Position numbers and translations under genes: made by a program. This document shows, piece by piece, positions 1 to 8,076 of a DNA stretch of 64,000 nucleotides. Source of the DNA: Escherichia fergusonii ATCC 35469 (GTDB lineage: Bacteria > Pseudomonadota > Gammaproteobacteria > Enterobacterales > Enterobacteriaceae); the NCBI RefSeq assembly GCF_000026225.1, contig NC_011740.1, positions 1,240,001 to 1,304,000 of the forward strand, read 5' to 3'. Positions within the stretch are counted from its first letter, which is position 1, and each line of letters opens with the position of its first letter. The notes beneath the pieces were generated by a model. It was given only the letters and a program-made list of their open reading frames with translations, was not told where the DNA came from and searched no databases.

Positions 1-1
1 G

Positions 2-217
2 CCTGGGTTGGCTGATCGTTTACTGGCGCAAACTCAGGAGGCGTTGTCTCGCCAGGAAACACTTGGCGCACCGCCTGTACTGCTGGTAAATCATGCGCTA
101 CGTCCGCTGCTCTCTCGCTTTTTACGCCGTAGCCTGCCACAACTGGTGGTGCTGTCGAATCTGGAACTTGCGGATAATCGACAGATCCGCATGACGGCAA
201 CGATTGGCGGGAAATAA
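2..217 (+). CDS. flhA: Flagellar export gate protein FlhA, C-terminal fragment
   Basis: Only the last 71 codons are in the window; the frame is open from base 2 and ends with TAA at 215-217. The visible part resembles the end of the cytoplasmic FlhA domain, with a segment reading PPVLLVNHALRPLLSRFLRR followed by LPQLVVLSNLEL, which is typical of the family's C-terminus. FlhA is the inner-membrane component of the flagellar type III export gate whose cytosolic ring docks substrates and chaperones. The stop codon overlaps the flhE start by one base (TAATG), so the two are translationally coupled. The identity rests on this short segment plus the flhE neighbour. Confidence 0.9.
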   Translation, partial: PGLADRLLAQTQEALSRQETLGAPPVLLVNHALRPLLSRFLRRSLPQLVVLSNLELADNRQIRMTATIGGK

Positions 218-612
218 TGCGTAAGTTACTGGCAATATTGTTATTTCCACTGGTTGCCAAGGCTGCTGGCGAAGGAATGTGGCAGGCCAGCAGCTTTGGC
301 ATTACGTTACATCATCGTGGGGAGTCAATGTCATCAACACCACTGGCAGCACGACAGCCTGTGTCGGGAGTGATGACGCTGGTAGCCTGGCGCTATCAGC
401 TGATTGGCCCGACGCCAACGGGGCTTCGTGTACGTTTGTGCTCACAATCCCGGTGTGTCGAATTAGACGGGCAAAGCGGAACAACAGTGGCATTTTCTGG
501 CGTACCCGCTTTAGAACCACTACGTTTTATCTGGGAAGTGCCTGGCGGTGGACGGTTAATTCCACCGCTCAAAGTTCAACGTAATGAAGTGATTGTGAAT
601 TATCACAGATAA
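217..612 (+). CDS. flhE: Flagellar periplasmic protein FlhE
   Basis: 131 codons, starting at the ATG that overlaps the flhA stop. Residues 1-16 form a short signal peptide (MRK, then a hydrophobic run ending KAA), so the product is exported. The mature part is a small beta-rich domain with two close cysteines (LCSQSRC, near residue 75) that could form a disulfide. FlhE is a periplasmic accessory of the flhBAE operon, reported to prevent proton leakage through the flagellar export apparatus. The length matches the family (about 130 residues). It ends an operon; a repeat-rich stretch and the argS terminator follow. Function is known from the family, not from motifs here. Confidence 0.93.
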   Translation: MRKLLAILLFPLVAKAAGEGMWQASSFGITLHHRGESMSSTPLAARQPVSGVMTLVAWRYQLIGPTPTGLRVRLCSQSRCVELDGQSGTTVAFSGVPALEPLRFIWEVPGGGRLIPPLKVQRNEVIVNYHR

Positions 613-620
613 TAAAATAA

Positions 621-746
621 CGAGACTGATGACTAATGCAGAGTTGCCTGATGCGCTGCGTTTATCAGGACGACATAGTCTCTGCAATATATTGAATGGA
701 CATAGTTTTATTTACCGGACAAGGCATTAATGCCGCATCCGGCATA
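621..746. repeat. BIME/REP-type palindromic repeat cluster
   Basis: Gene-free junction between convergent flhE and argS. It contains a REP-like arm around 645-672 (TTGCCTGATGCGCTGCG, then TTATCAGGA) and a second palindrome at 714-745 (CCGGACAAGG with GCATCCGGCAT). Positions 622-744 align over nearly their whole length with 19275-19395, so this is a composite dispersed element rather than isolated REPs. In K-12 I recall a gene, yecT, in this position; no trace of a matching reading frame is seen. Confidence 0.75.
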
Positions 747-761
747 AACAAAGTACACTTT

Positions 762-798
762 GTCAAAAAGCCGATGTTGCTGACATCGGCTTTTTGAC
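762..798 (-). terminator. Rho-independent terminator of argS
   Basis: Perfect 16-base inverted repeat around a 5-base loop (arms AAAAAGCCGATGT and ACATCGGCTTTTT plus three flanking base pairs). The A- and T-tracts make it usable from both sides, so it can end argS transcription and stop readthrough from flhE. It lies 12 bases after the argS stop codon. Confidence 0.9.
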
Positions 799-809
799 GC
801 AGAACACGT

Positions 810-2543
810 TTACATGCGTTCTACTGTTTCAATACCCAGCGTATCCAGACCCAGTTTCAGCGTCTTAGCAGTCAGCAATGCCAGCTTCAGACGGCTGTTA
901 CGTACTTCTTCGTTTTCTGCGCTGAGGATCGGGCAGTGTTCGTAGAAACTTGAGAACAGACCAGCCAGATCATACAGATAAGCACACATCACGTGCGGTG
1001 TACCTTCACGGGCAACCACGGTGAGAGTCTCTTCAAACTGCAGCAGACGCGCAGCCAGTTGCGCTTCGCGGTCTTCACGGATAATCACCGGAGCTGCTGC
1101 CAGTTCTTCTTCAGCAATTTCTGCTTTGCGGAAAACGGAAAGCACACGAGTGTATGCATATTGCATATACGGCGCGGTGTTACCTTCGAACGCCAACATA
1201 TTGTCCCAGTCGAAGACATAGTCAGTAGTACGGTTTTTGGAAAGATCAGCATATTTCACCGCACCGATACCGACTGCATTGGCCAGTTTTTCCAGTTCGT
1301 CAGCTGGCATATCCGGGTTCTTCTCTGCCACCAGACGGCGTGCACGCTCCAGTGCTTCATCCAGCAGATCCGCCAGTTTCACTGTACCGCCAGCACGGGT
1401 TTTGAACGGTTTACCATCTTTGCCCAGCATCATGCCAAACATATGATGTTCCAGCGGCACAGATTCCGGCACATAGCCAGCTTTACGAACAATCGCCCAC
1501 GCCTGCATCAGGTGCTGGTGCTGACGGGAGTCGATGTAATAGAGTACGCGATCGGCATGTAGCGTCTCGTAACGATATTTCGCGCAGGCAATATCGGTGG
1601 TGGTGTAGAGATAGCCGCCATCTTTCTTCTGAATGATAACGCCCATCGGATCGCCTTCCTTGTTTTTGAACTCATCAAGGAATACGACAGTTGCACCTTC
1701 ACTTTCTACTGCCAGACCTTTGGCTTTCAGATCAGCCACAATTCCCGGTAGCATCGGGTTGTAGAGGCTTTCGCCCATTACGTCATCACGAGTCAGCGTC
1801 ACGTTCAGACGATCATAGGTGATTTGGTTCTGAGTCATGGTGATGTCGACCAGTTTGCGCCACATCTCACGAAAATACTCATCACCACTTTGCAGTTTTA
1901 CCACATAGTTACGTGCGCGCTCGGCGAACTCTTCATCTTCGTCGTAATGTTTTTTCGCGTCACGGTAGAAACCTTCAAGGTCAGCCAGGGCCATTTCACC
2001 GGCATTTTCCTGCTGCTGTTTTTCCAGCCAGGCAATCAGCATACCGAACTGAGTACCCCAGTCACCGACGTGGTTAGCACGAATCACTTTGTGACCGAGG
2101 AACTCCAGGGTACGCACTGCCGCGTCACCAATGATGGTGGAACGCAGATGACCGACGTGCATCTCTTTCGCCACGTTTGGTGCGGAGTAGTCAACCACAA
2201 TGGTCTGTTTTTCGGGCGTTGCGACACCAAGACGATCAGATTTTAGCGCCTGCTGAACGTTTTCAGCGAGGAATGTCGGATCAAGGAAAATGTTAATAAA
2301 GCCAGGACCCGCGATCTCAACTTTGCTGGCGATACCGTTAAGATCCAGATGAGTAAGCACCTGCTCTGCTAATTGTCGCGGTGCCATACCCAGTTTTTTA
2401 GCAACTGCCATCATGCCGTTAGCCTGATAGTCGCCGAACTGAACTTTTGCTGACTGACGAACCTGCGGTTCGCAATCCGCAGGCGCGCCTGCCGCAATCA
2501 TGGCCTGACGGACTTTTTCTGAGAGAAGAGCCTGAATATTCAC
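810..2543 (-). CDS. argS: Arginyl-tRNA synthetase
   Basis: 577 residues, the usual bacterial length. It charges tRNA-Arg with arginine using ATP in the cytosol and belongs to class I. The N-terminal Add-1 domain is followed by the class I HIGH signature as HVGH at residues 129-132, preceded by SAPNVAKEM. The canonical KMSKS loop is replaced by GMMLGKDGKPFKTRAGG, as is normal for this subgroup of ArgRS, so it is not a defect. The C-terminal half carries the anticodon-binding helical domain. It is a single-gene unit convergent with flhE, with its own terminator, and is divergent from yecM across 237 bases that hold both promoters. Confidence 0.97.
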   Translation of the reverse strand: MNIQALLSEKVRQAMIAAGAPADCEPQVRQSAKVQFGDYQANGMMAVAKKLGMAPRQLAEQVLTHLDLNGIASKVEIAGPGFINIFLDPTFLAENVQQALKSDRLGVATPEKQTIVVDYSAPNVAKEMHVGHLRSTIIGDAAVRTLEFLGHKVIRANHVGDWGTQFGMLIAWLEKQQQENAGEMALADLEGFYRDAKKHYDEDEEFAERARNYVVKLQSGDEYFREMWRKLVDITMTQNQITYDRLNVTLTRDDVMGESLYNPMLPGIVADLKAKGLAVESEGATVVFLDEFKNKEGDPMGVIIQKKDGGYLYTTTDIACAKYRYETLHADRVLYYIDSRQHQHLMQAWAIVRKAGYVPESVPLEHHMFGMMLGKDGKPFKTRAGGTVKLADLLDEALERARRLVAEKNPDMPADELEKLANAVGIGAVKYADLSKNRTTDYVFDWDNMLAFEGNTAPYMQYAYTRVLSVFRKAEIAEEELAAAPVIIREDREAQLAARLLQFEETLTVVAREGTPHVMCAYLYDLAGLFSSFYEHCPILSAENEEVRNSRLKLALLTAKTLKLGLDTLGIETVERM

Positions 2544-2780
2544 CGGAATACCTTACGTTGATGAAGCGAGTCTGTTCACCCGCATCAGTTTAAGAAATTA
2601 GGCCGCGAGTATACTGCAAATGCCCGTTGCCGTCAGCACTGGAGGTACTGCTCAATGGGCCAAATATCAACAACAAAAAGGTGCATAAGCATTCAGCCGT
2701 TGCTGTTAAAAATCAGCAGTTGGTTGGTGCGGCACAACAGAGTAAATTAGCGGCTTTAGTAAAGAAAACGAGTCTATTTT

Positions 2781-3347
2781 ATGGCGAACTGGCAAACCAT
2801 TGACGAACTGCATGATATTTCAGCTGATCTGCCGCGATTCACCGCGGCGTTAACAGAACTTTCCACGCGCGTGGGGCTGGATATCACGCCACTTGTCGCC
2901 GATCATATTTCATTACGCTGCCATCAAAATACTACAGCAGAACGCTGGCGTCGTGGGCTGGAACAGTGTGGGGAGCTGCTATCAGAAAATATCATTAATG
3001 GCCGTCCTATCTGCTTATTTAAATTACACGAACCAGTGAATGTTGCTCACTGGCAATTGAATATTGTGGAACTGCCCTGGCCAGGAGAGAAGCGTTATCC
3101 TCATGAAGGATGGGAGCATATAGAGATCGTTCTGCCAGGAGCCGCTGAGACACTTAATGCCCGAGCACTGGCGTTGCTTTCTGATGAGGGCTTAAGCCAA
3201 CCAGGGATCTCTGTGAAAACCAGTTCACCGAAAGGTGAGCATGAGCGATTGCCAAATCCGACACTGGCAGTGACCGATGGCAAAACCACCATTAAATTTC
3301 ACCCCTGGTCAATTGAAGAAATTGTTGCCAGCGAGCGGACAGCATAA
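2781..3347 (+). CDS. yecM: YecM, putative metal-binding protein of the VOC-like fold
   Basis: 188 residues, the family length. YecM proteins have a glyoxalase/dioxygenase-like fold with a probable metal site; no reaction has been assigned. Candidate metal ligands are the histidine in VADHISLRC (near residue 42) and those in HEGWEHIEIVL (near 110-116), and there is a late acidic pair in the C-terminal region. No signal peptide or membrane segment is seen. It is followed 11 bases later by cutC with a shared GGAG ribosome-binding site, so the two probably form one transcript. Assignment is by sequence recognition and synteny; the enzymatic role is unknown. Confidence 0.92.
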   Translation: MANWQTIDELHDISADLPRFTAALTELSTRVGLDITPLVADHISLRCHQNTTAERWRRGLEQCGELLSENIINGRPICLFKLHEPVNVAHWQLNIVELPWPGEKRYPHEGWEHIEIVLPGAAETLNARALALLSDEGLSQPGISVKTSSPKGEHERLPNPTLAVTDGKTTIKFHPWSIEEIVASERTA

Positions 3348-3358
3348 AAGGAGTGTGT

Positions 3359-4105
3359 ATGGCTTTACTGGAAATTTGCTGTTACAGCCTTGAGTGTGCT
3401 TTGAGTGCGCAACGTAACGGTGCGGATCGCATTGAGCTATGTGCTGCACCGAAAGAGGGCGGGCTGACTCCATCCTTAGGGGTACTTAAATCTGTTCGCC
3501 AGCATGTTACGATCCCCGTTCACCCAATCATTCGCCCGCGCGGAGGCGACTTTTGTTACAGCGACGGCGAATTTGCCGCCATACTTGAAGATGTACGAAC
3601 GGTCCGGGAGTTGGGTTTCCCTGGCCTGGTTACTGGAGTTCTGGATGAAGACGGTAACGTCGATATGCCGCGAATGGCGCAAATCATGGCAGCAGCAGGC
3701 CCATTAGCCGTGACATTTCACCGGGCCTTCGATATGTGTGCTAATCCATTAAAAACATTAAACAATTTACGTGATCTTGGTGTAGCACGGGTACTAACAT
3801 CAGGGCAAAAATCTGATGCAGTGCAAGGTTTATCAATAATTATGGAACTTATTGCCCAAACTGATGCCATAAGCATTATGGCCGGAGCAGGAGTTCGTGC
3901 AGCTAATCTGCAGCAACTTCTCAATGCCGGGGTGCTGGAAGTTCATAGTTCCGCTGGAATGTGGCAAACCTCACCAATGCGTTATCGCAATCAAGGATTG
4001 TCCATGTCATCAGATGCACACGCGGATGAGTATTCGCGGTATGTCGTAGACGGGGCGGCGGTTGCTGAAATGAAAGGAATCATCGTGCGCCATCAGGCCA
4101 AATGA
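3359..4105 (+). CDS. cutC: CutC family protein
   Basis: 248 residues with the start at ATG 3359, eight bases after a GGAG; an in-frame ATG six bases upstream is less well placed. CutC is a cytosolic TIM-barrel protein with family signatures ELCAAPKEGGLTPS (near residue 27) and HPIIRPRGGDFCYSD (near 60). It was named for copper tolerance, but the phenotype in E. coli has been attributed to the sRNA MicL, whose promoter lies inside this gene. The catalytic role of the protein is unsettled. The gene follows yecM and ends just before the MicL terminator. In K-12 torY-torZ come next; here cmoB follows on the opposite strand. Confidence 0.94.
   Translation: MALLEICCYSLECALSAQRNGADRIELCAAPKEGGLTPSLGVLKSVRQHVTIPVHPIIRPRGGDFCYSDGEFAAILEDVRTVRELGFPGLVTGVLDEDGNVDMPRMAQIMAAAGPLAVTFHRAFDMCANPLKTLNNLRDLGVARVLTSGQKSDAVQGLSIIMELIAQTDAISIMAGAGVRAANLQQLLNAGVLEVHSSAGMWQTSPMRYRNQGLSMSSDAHADEYSRYVVDGAAVAEMKGIIVRHQAK
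3844..3871 (+). promoter_or_regulatory. Candidate sigma-E promoter for MicL inside cutC
   Basis: GGAACTT at 3844-3850 is an exact match to the sigma-E -35 element. The expected -10 lies about 16 bases downstream, where the sequence CCATAA is only a fair match. A start near 3879 would give a transcript of about 306 bases ending at the terminator at 4184, which agrees with the length I recall for the primary MicL RNA. Confidence 0.6.
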
Positions 4106-4184
4106 TTTTTACCGTTGCATCATGTCGCCCAATATGATGCTTGCTCGTACCAGGCCCCTGCAATTTCAACAGGGGCCTTTTTTT
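4105..4184 (+). ncRNA. micL: sRNA MicL (processed form, cutC 3' UTR)
   Basis: The 80 bases after the cutC stop match the position and length of processed MicL-S. MicL is a sigma-E-dependent Hfq-binding sRNA cut from the end of the cutC transcript that represses translation of lpp, the Braun lipoprotein mRNA. The RNA ends in a strong hairpin (GGCCCCTG / CAGGGGCC at 4153-4177) with a run of seven T. A shorter imperfect palindrome, GCATCATGTCGCCCAATATGATGC, covers about 4117-4140. The primary transcript would begin within cutC near 3879. Confidence 0.8.
4152..4184 (+). terminator. Terminator of cutC and MicL
   Basis: Stem AGGCCCCTG / CAGGGGCCT around the loop CAATTTCAA, then seven T. It is the 3' end and Hfq-type tail of MicL and is immediately followed by the cmoB stop codon (4186) on the other strand. 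Confidence 0.9.
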
Positions 4185-4185
4185 A

Positions 4186-5157
4186 TCATGGCTTGCGCGC
4201 AATCAGTACCGCGCGTTTAGGCGCAGGATAGCCTTCCACCGTTTTACCCGGATCATGTGGGTCGAGGAAATCGGACAGAGACTCGGTGACCATCCATTCG
4301 GTGCGTCGCTGCTCTTCGGTCGTGGTAACGCTCACATCCGCAATGCGGATATCAACAAAACCACACTTCTTCAGCCAGTTTTTCAACGCCAGGGCTGACG
4401 GGATGAAATAGACATTACGCATTTGCGCGTAACGATCGCCTGGTACCAGCACCGTGTTTTCATCGCCATCAATAATCAGCGTTTCCAGCACCAGTTCACC
4501 TTCATTTACCAGTTGATCTTTCAACTGCCAGAGATGCTCCAGCGGCGAACGGCGATGGTAAAGCACGCCCATCGAAAAGACGGTATCAAAGGCTTTCAGC
4601 GCCGGAAGTTGTTCAATACCTAAGGGCAACAGATGCGCGCGCTGATCGTTACCCAGCAGTTTACGCACCGCTTCAAACTGGCACAGAAACAGTTGCGTAG
4701 GGTCGATACCCACCGCCAGATGTGCGCCTGCGCCAATCATGCGCCACATGTGATAACCGCTGCCGCAGCCGACATCAAGAATGGTGCGCCCGGTTAAATC
4801 AGAAAGATGGGGCAGAACACGATCCCATTTCCAGTCAGAACGCCATTCGGTATCGATGTTCACGCCATACAGTGAAAACGGCCCTTTGCGCCACGGCATG
4901 AGGTTGCGCATCAGTGTTTCAATGCGCTTAATCTGCCCGGCGCTCAGTGGCTCTTCGCTTTCTGCCGTCACGCTATGTAGTAAATCAAGACGATACGGTT
5001 TAATTTCAGGCAGAAATTCCACCGCATTGGACCACTGTTTAAACAGACCGTGCTGCTGTTCGCGCTGCCAGCTGGCAATCTGCGCGGGCAGCGTTTCCAG
5101 CCAGTGTGAAAGATGATTTTTGGCAATCAGAGAATAAAAGTTACCAAAGTCGATCAT
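4186..5157 (-). CDS. cmoB: tRNA U34 carboxymethyltransferase
   Basis: 323 residues, the standard length. CmoB transfers the carboxymethyl group of carboxy-SAM to 5-hydroxyuridine at tRNA position 34, forming cmo5U, which broadens wobble decoding. The middle of the protein shows a Rossmann methyltransferase fold with the glycine motif DVGCGSGYHMW (near residue 128) and the later FSMGVLYHRRSPLEHL segment characteristic of CmoB. Its ATG overlaps the cmoA stop by the ATGA arrangement, so the two enzymes of the pathway are coupled. It ends within a few bases of the MicL terminator, because torYZ, present here in K-12, are missing. Confidence 0.96.
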   Translation of the reverse strand: MIDFGNFYSLIAKNHLSHWLETLPAQIASWQREQQHGLFKQWSNAVEFLPEIKPYRLDLLHSVTAESEEPLSAGQIKRIETLMRNLMPWRKGPFSLYGVNIDTEWRSDWKWDRVLPHLSDLTGRTILDVGCGSGYHMWRMIGAGAHLAVGIDPTQLFLCQFEAVRKLLGNDQRAHLLPLGIEQLPALKAFDTVFSMGVLYHRRSPLEHLWQLKDQLVNEGELVLETLIIDGDENTVLVPGDRYAQMRNVYFIPSALALKNWLKKCGFVDIRIADVSVTTTEEQRRTEWMVTESLSDFLDPHDPGKTVEGYPAPKRAVLIARKP

Positions 5158-5897
5158 GCAGCGTCCTCTGCTTTTAATGCCACCAGTGAACCAAAGTTAA
5201 AGCACTGGAACCACAGCTCGCTATGTTCAAAACCGGCTTGATGCAGGCGAGCTTTATGGGTTTCCACAGAATCGGTTAGCATCACATTTTCCAGCATGCT
5301 GCGCTTCTGGCTGATCTCCAGTTCGCTGTAACCGTTGGCACGTTTAAAGTCGTGGTGCATGTTGAACAGCAATTCACCAACTTTGGCATCTTCGAAACTG
5401 AATTTTTCCGAAAGCACCAGCGCACCGCCCGGGTTCAGCCCTTGATAAATTTTATCCAGTAACGCCTGACGCTCGGAAGGTTCCAGGAATTGCAGGGTAA
5501 AATTCAGCACCACCATTGATGCATTTTCAATGGCGATATCACGAATATCACCTTCAATAACGTCTACTGGCGTAGGGGCTTTATAGGCGTCAATATGACG
5601 ACGGCAGCGTTCAATCATCGCCGGGGAGTTGTCGATGGCGATAATTTTGCAATTATCATGATGAATGTTGCGACGCACTGAGAGCGTCGCCGCGCCCAGA
5701 GAACAACCCAGATCGTAAACCTGCGTACCAGGTTGAACGAAGCGTTCGGCTAACATACCAATCATGGAAATAATATTGGAGTAACCGGGAACGGAACGCT
5801 GGATCATATCCGGGAAGACTTCGGCTACCCGTTCATCAAAGGTCCAGTCGCCCAGTCTGGCGATAGGGGCAGAAAATAGCGTGTCGCGGTGAGACAT
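5154..5897 (-). CDS. cmoA: Carboxy-SAM synthase
   Basis: 247 residues. CmoA converts SAM and prephenate to carboxy-S-adenosylmethionine, the donor used by CmoB. The SAM-binding motif reads VYDLGCSLGAAT (near residue 59), followed by the acidic IIAIDNSPAMIERC strand that holds the ribose. The first gene of a two-gene operon with cmoB (4-base overlap). It has no membrane segments. The upstream gap to yecN is only 40 bases, so the promoter may lie in or before yecN. Confidence 0.96.
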   Translation of the reverse strand: MSHRDTLFSAPIARLGDWTFDERVAEVFPDMIQRSVPGYSNIISMIGMLAERFVQPGTQVYDLGCSLGAATLSVRRNIHHDNCKIIAIDNSPAMIERCRRHIDAYKAPTPVDVIEGDIRDIAIENASMVVLNFTLQFLEPSERQALLDKIYQGLNPGGALVLSEKFSFEDAKVGELLFNMHHDFKRANGYSELEISQKRSMLENVMLTDSVETHKARLHQAGFEHSELWFQCFNFGSLVALKAEDAA

Positions 5898-5937
5898 AAC
5901 GTAAAAATCCGGGAAAAAGAAAGTGGCGTATTGTGCG

Positions 5938-6333
5938 CTAACGCAGGGAGAAAACCAACTCCCAGGGCATATACCAAAGATTCGCCAGCACCATCAGCAA
6001 CAGCGCACACCAGGTGGCGCTCATGCCGGAGCGCCGCCAGCGAAACAGATGATGATGCAGACCGTAATAGTGCATTAGACGGCCCATTAGCAAAATGATG
6101 CCACAAATATGCACCATCCAGGTTTCTGCGCCATTCATCTCCATTAACAATAAAAGGATAATAGCGATGGGAATATATTCCACCGCATTGCCATGAATAC
6201 GAATAGCGCTTTGCAGCTCGCTAAAACCACCGTCACCCAGGGCAACGCGGTACTGCATTCGCAGGCGAACGACATCAAAAGAGAACTTCATTAATAACAA
6301 CGCACTTAAAACGGCATACAGCGCGCTTACCAT
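5938..6333 (-). CDS. yecN: MAPEG-family inner-membrane protein YecN
   Basis: 131 residues from the ATG at 6333, preceded by AGGGAG. An upstream in-frame extension of 53 codons runs into yecE and is not believable. Four hydrophobic segments are visible (about 3-20, 53-75, 76-95, 105-127), with the conserved RVALGDGG...RIHGNAVEYIP block between the first and second. This block is the hallmark of the MAPEG family (glutathione-linked membrane enzymes). Residues for glutathione binding cannot be assigned here, and the physiological role is unknown. It lies between cmoA and yecE on the same strand. Confidence 0.9.
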   Translation of the reverse strand: MVSALYAVLSALLLMKFSFDVVRLRMQYRVALGDGGFSELQSAIRIHGNAVEYIPIAIILLLLMEMNGAETWMVHICGIILLMGRLMHYYGLHHHLFRWRRSGMSATWCALLLMVLANLWYMPWELVFSLR

Positions 6334-6385
6334 ACAAACTCCCTTTAAAATGGCCGATGGCACCTGTCTATGATAGGTGGCAAAT

Positions 6386-7204
6386 TCAGAAAAGAGAAGA
6401 TTGCTGTGGAATAGCCGGAACTGCTCCGATCTCTGGAAGCGTTTTACGTAAGTCTTCCCACAGGGTATGTACCAGTTCCGGTGCCTGGGCAATATCTGGC
6501 GTATGTAAAAAAAGATAAGGCGTAGTGGTCTGATGCCACTGCGCTAATTTTTGTAACCAGATCTGAAATAATTCCCGGTTTTGCGTCATATCATCACTAC
6601 CGATAAAACGAATCAGCGGATTTGTCGCCGTCAGTACAGCATGTACCGGAACTTTAGGTTTTTTTCGTTGAGCGTCGCGAATGGCTTCACTGTGTGGACG
6701 TGCTGCATGAACCGGGCGGCTGTCTAAAATCACCCGATTAACGCCGCGCTGATGTAAACCGCGATTAAGCGTTTGTTCCTCTTCCCCTTTGGCGAAAAAC
6801 TGTGGATGGCGGACTTCCACACCATAATTAAACTCGCCGGGAAGAGAGTCGAGAAAATGCCAAAGCGCAGGCAGTTCCCGTGGGCCGAATTTGGCAGGCA
6901 GTTGCAGCCAGTATTGCCCAATGCGCGGAGCCAGCGGTGACATACGGGTTAAAAATTCTGCCACTAAATCATCGCAATGCCGTAATGCTGCCTGATGCGA
7001 AATGGTCGCTGGAAACTTAAAGCAGAAGCGGAAGTCATCTGTGGTCTGCTCACGCCAGCGCAGGACAACCTCGGGTTTCGGCATAGCGTATAGCGTGGTG
7101 TTGCCCTCCACGCAGTTAAAGTGGCGGGCATACTCTTCCAGGCTGGTGATCCCCAACCGAACCCATTTAGGATGCGACCACTGCGGCAGACCGATGTAAA
7201 TCAT
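6386..7204 (-). CDS. yecE: DUF72 family protein YecE
   Basis: 272 residues. YecE belongs to the DUF72 family, predicted TIM-barrel proteins of unknown function. Family features are the N-terminal YIGLPQWSHPKW segment, FKFPATISHQ near residue 62, LGPRIGQYWLQLPAKFGP-like segment near 95, and FFLHTPD-type ending near 233. No signal peptide or membrane segment is present. Its ATG overlaps the yecD stop by four bases, so the two are translated together. No function should be claimed beyond the family. Confidence 0.9.
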   Translation of the reverse strand: MIYIGLPQWSHPKWVRLGITSLEEYARHFNCVEGNTTLYAMPKPEVVLRWREQTTDDFRFCFKFPATISHQAALRHCDDLVAEFLTRMSPLAPRIGQYWLQLPAKFGPRELPALWHFLDSLPGEFNYGVEVRHPQFFAKGEEEQTLNRGLHQRGVNRVILDSRPVHAARPHSEAIRDAQRKKPKVPVHAVLTATNPLIRFIGSDDMTQNRELFQIWLQKLAQWHQTTTPYLFLHTPDIAQAPELVHTLWEDLRKTLPEIGAVPAIPQQSSLF

Positions 7205-7767
7205 AATGCGTTGAGGATCTCTTCCACCCTACGCACACGGGCGATGCGTGGGTAGATATGGTTAATGCTGTTATTGTGCTGCTCGGCACTGGCGGCGCTA
7301 CAGGCGTCTTCGGCAATCACCAGATTAAAACCGAGTTCCCAGGCATTGCGGGCGGTGGATTCAACACCGATATTGGTCGAGATCCCACATAACACTATTG
7401 TATCGATACCCCGGCGGCGTAACTGCAACTCCAGATCCGTACCGTAAAACGCACCCCATTGACGTTTGATGATTTCGATGTCGCTGTCGGTTGCACCTAA
7501 TGCAGCAGGATGTTGCCACCAATTTTCGGGTAACACTTTAGCGGGGGAGGGGGCATCAACCGGCTGTTTTAATACTTCCGCGTAATCGGCAGACCAGCCA
7601 ACGCGCACCAGAAACACGGGCTGACCGTTCGCGCGAAATTTCGCCGCCAGCTTCCCTGTCCGATTAACCACCTCATCGGCAGTATGAGGACCACCGGCAA
7701 AAGGTAAGATGCCTTCTTGTAAGTCAATTACCACCAGCGCAGTGGTTTTAGCATTCAGTTCAAGCAT
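7201..7767 (-). CDS. yecD: Isochorismatase-family hydrolase YecD
   Basis: 188 residues. The isochorismatase/nicotinamidase-like fold is shown by the first-strand ALVVIDLQEGI with the catalytic aspartate (near residue 15), the KRQWGAFYGTDL segment near 112, and the nucleophile-region VLCGISTNIGVESTARNAWE with a cysteine near 137. These are the residues of the Asp-Lys-Cys set used by amidases of this family, but the substrate of YecD is unknown. It is the first gene of a yecD-yecE pair and is divergent from aspS. Confidence 0.9.
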   Translation of the reverse strand: MLELNAKTTALVVIDLQEGILPFAGGPHTADEVVNRTGKLAAKFRANGQPVFLVRVGWSADYAEVLKQPVDAPSPAKVLPENWWQHPAALGATDSDIEIIKRQWGAFYGTDLELQLRRRGIDTIVLCGISTNIGVESTARNAWELGFNLVIAEDACSAASAEQHNNSINHIYPRIARVRRVEEILNAL

Positions 7768-7946
7768 ATTGTCTCCTGATAAAACAAAATCGTGCCTTTC
7801 ACCTTAATGCGATTAGCCGATGGCGGAACGACAAATTTTGTTAATTTTTATGAGTTCGGGCAACACCTTTATAGCAAACTGGCGTAGAGTCTGATTTCAG
7901 GCCCGATATAAAGTGGTAACGAGGCGTTCCAGCGCGGGCCAGGCTC

Positions 7947-7975
7947 TTACGGTGCGGCAGAATTTCCAGTATAAT
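7947..7975 (+). promoter_or_regulatory. Sigma-70 promoter of aspS
   Basis: TTACGG (7947-7952), 17 bases, then a perfect TATAAT (7970-7975). This would give a leader of about 95 bases before the aspS ATG at 8077. The rest of the 309-base yecD-aspS gap holds no open frame of note; the yecD promoter must lie in its left half. Confidence 0.75.
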
Positions 7976-8076
7976 AGCCGCCTTTTTTCATTCAGTTGTG
8001 ACATACAGCTAACGCTGCGACTTGGTCACCTGCGCAGCAGGGGGCATCCGCCGGCAGCTAAGTTAAGGGATATCTC

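Noticed and set aside
1390..1425. Missing KMSKS in ArgRS, possible inactivation
   Set aside because: Bacterial ArgRS of this subgroup normally lacks a standard KMSKS; the GKDGKPFKTR loop is intact.
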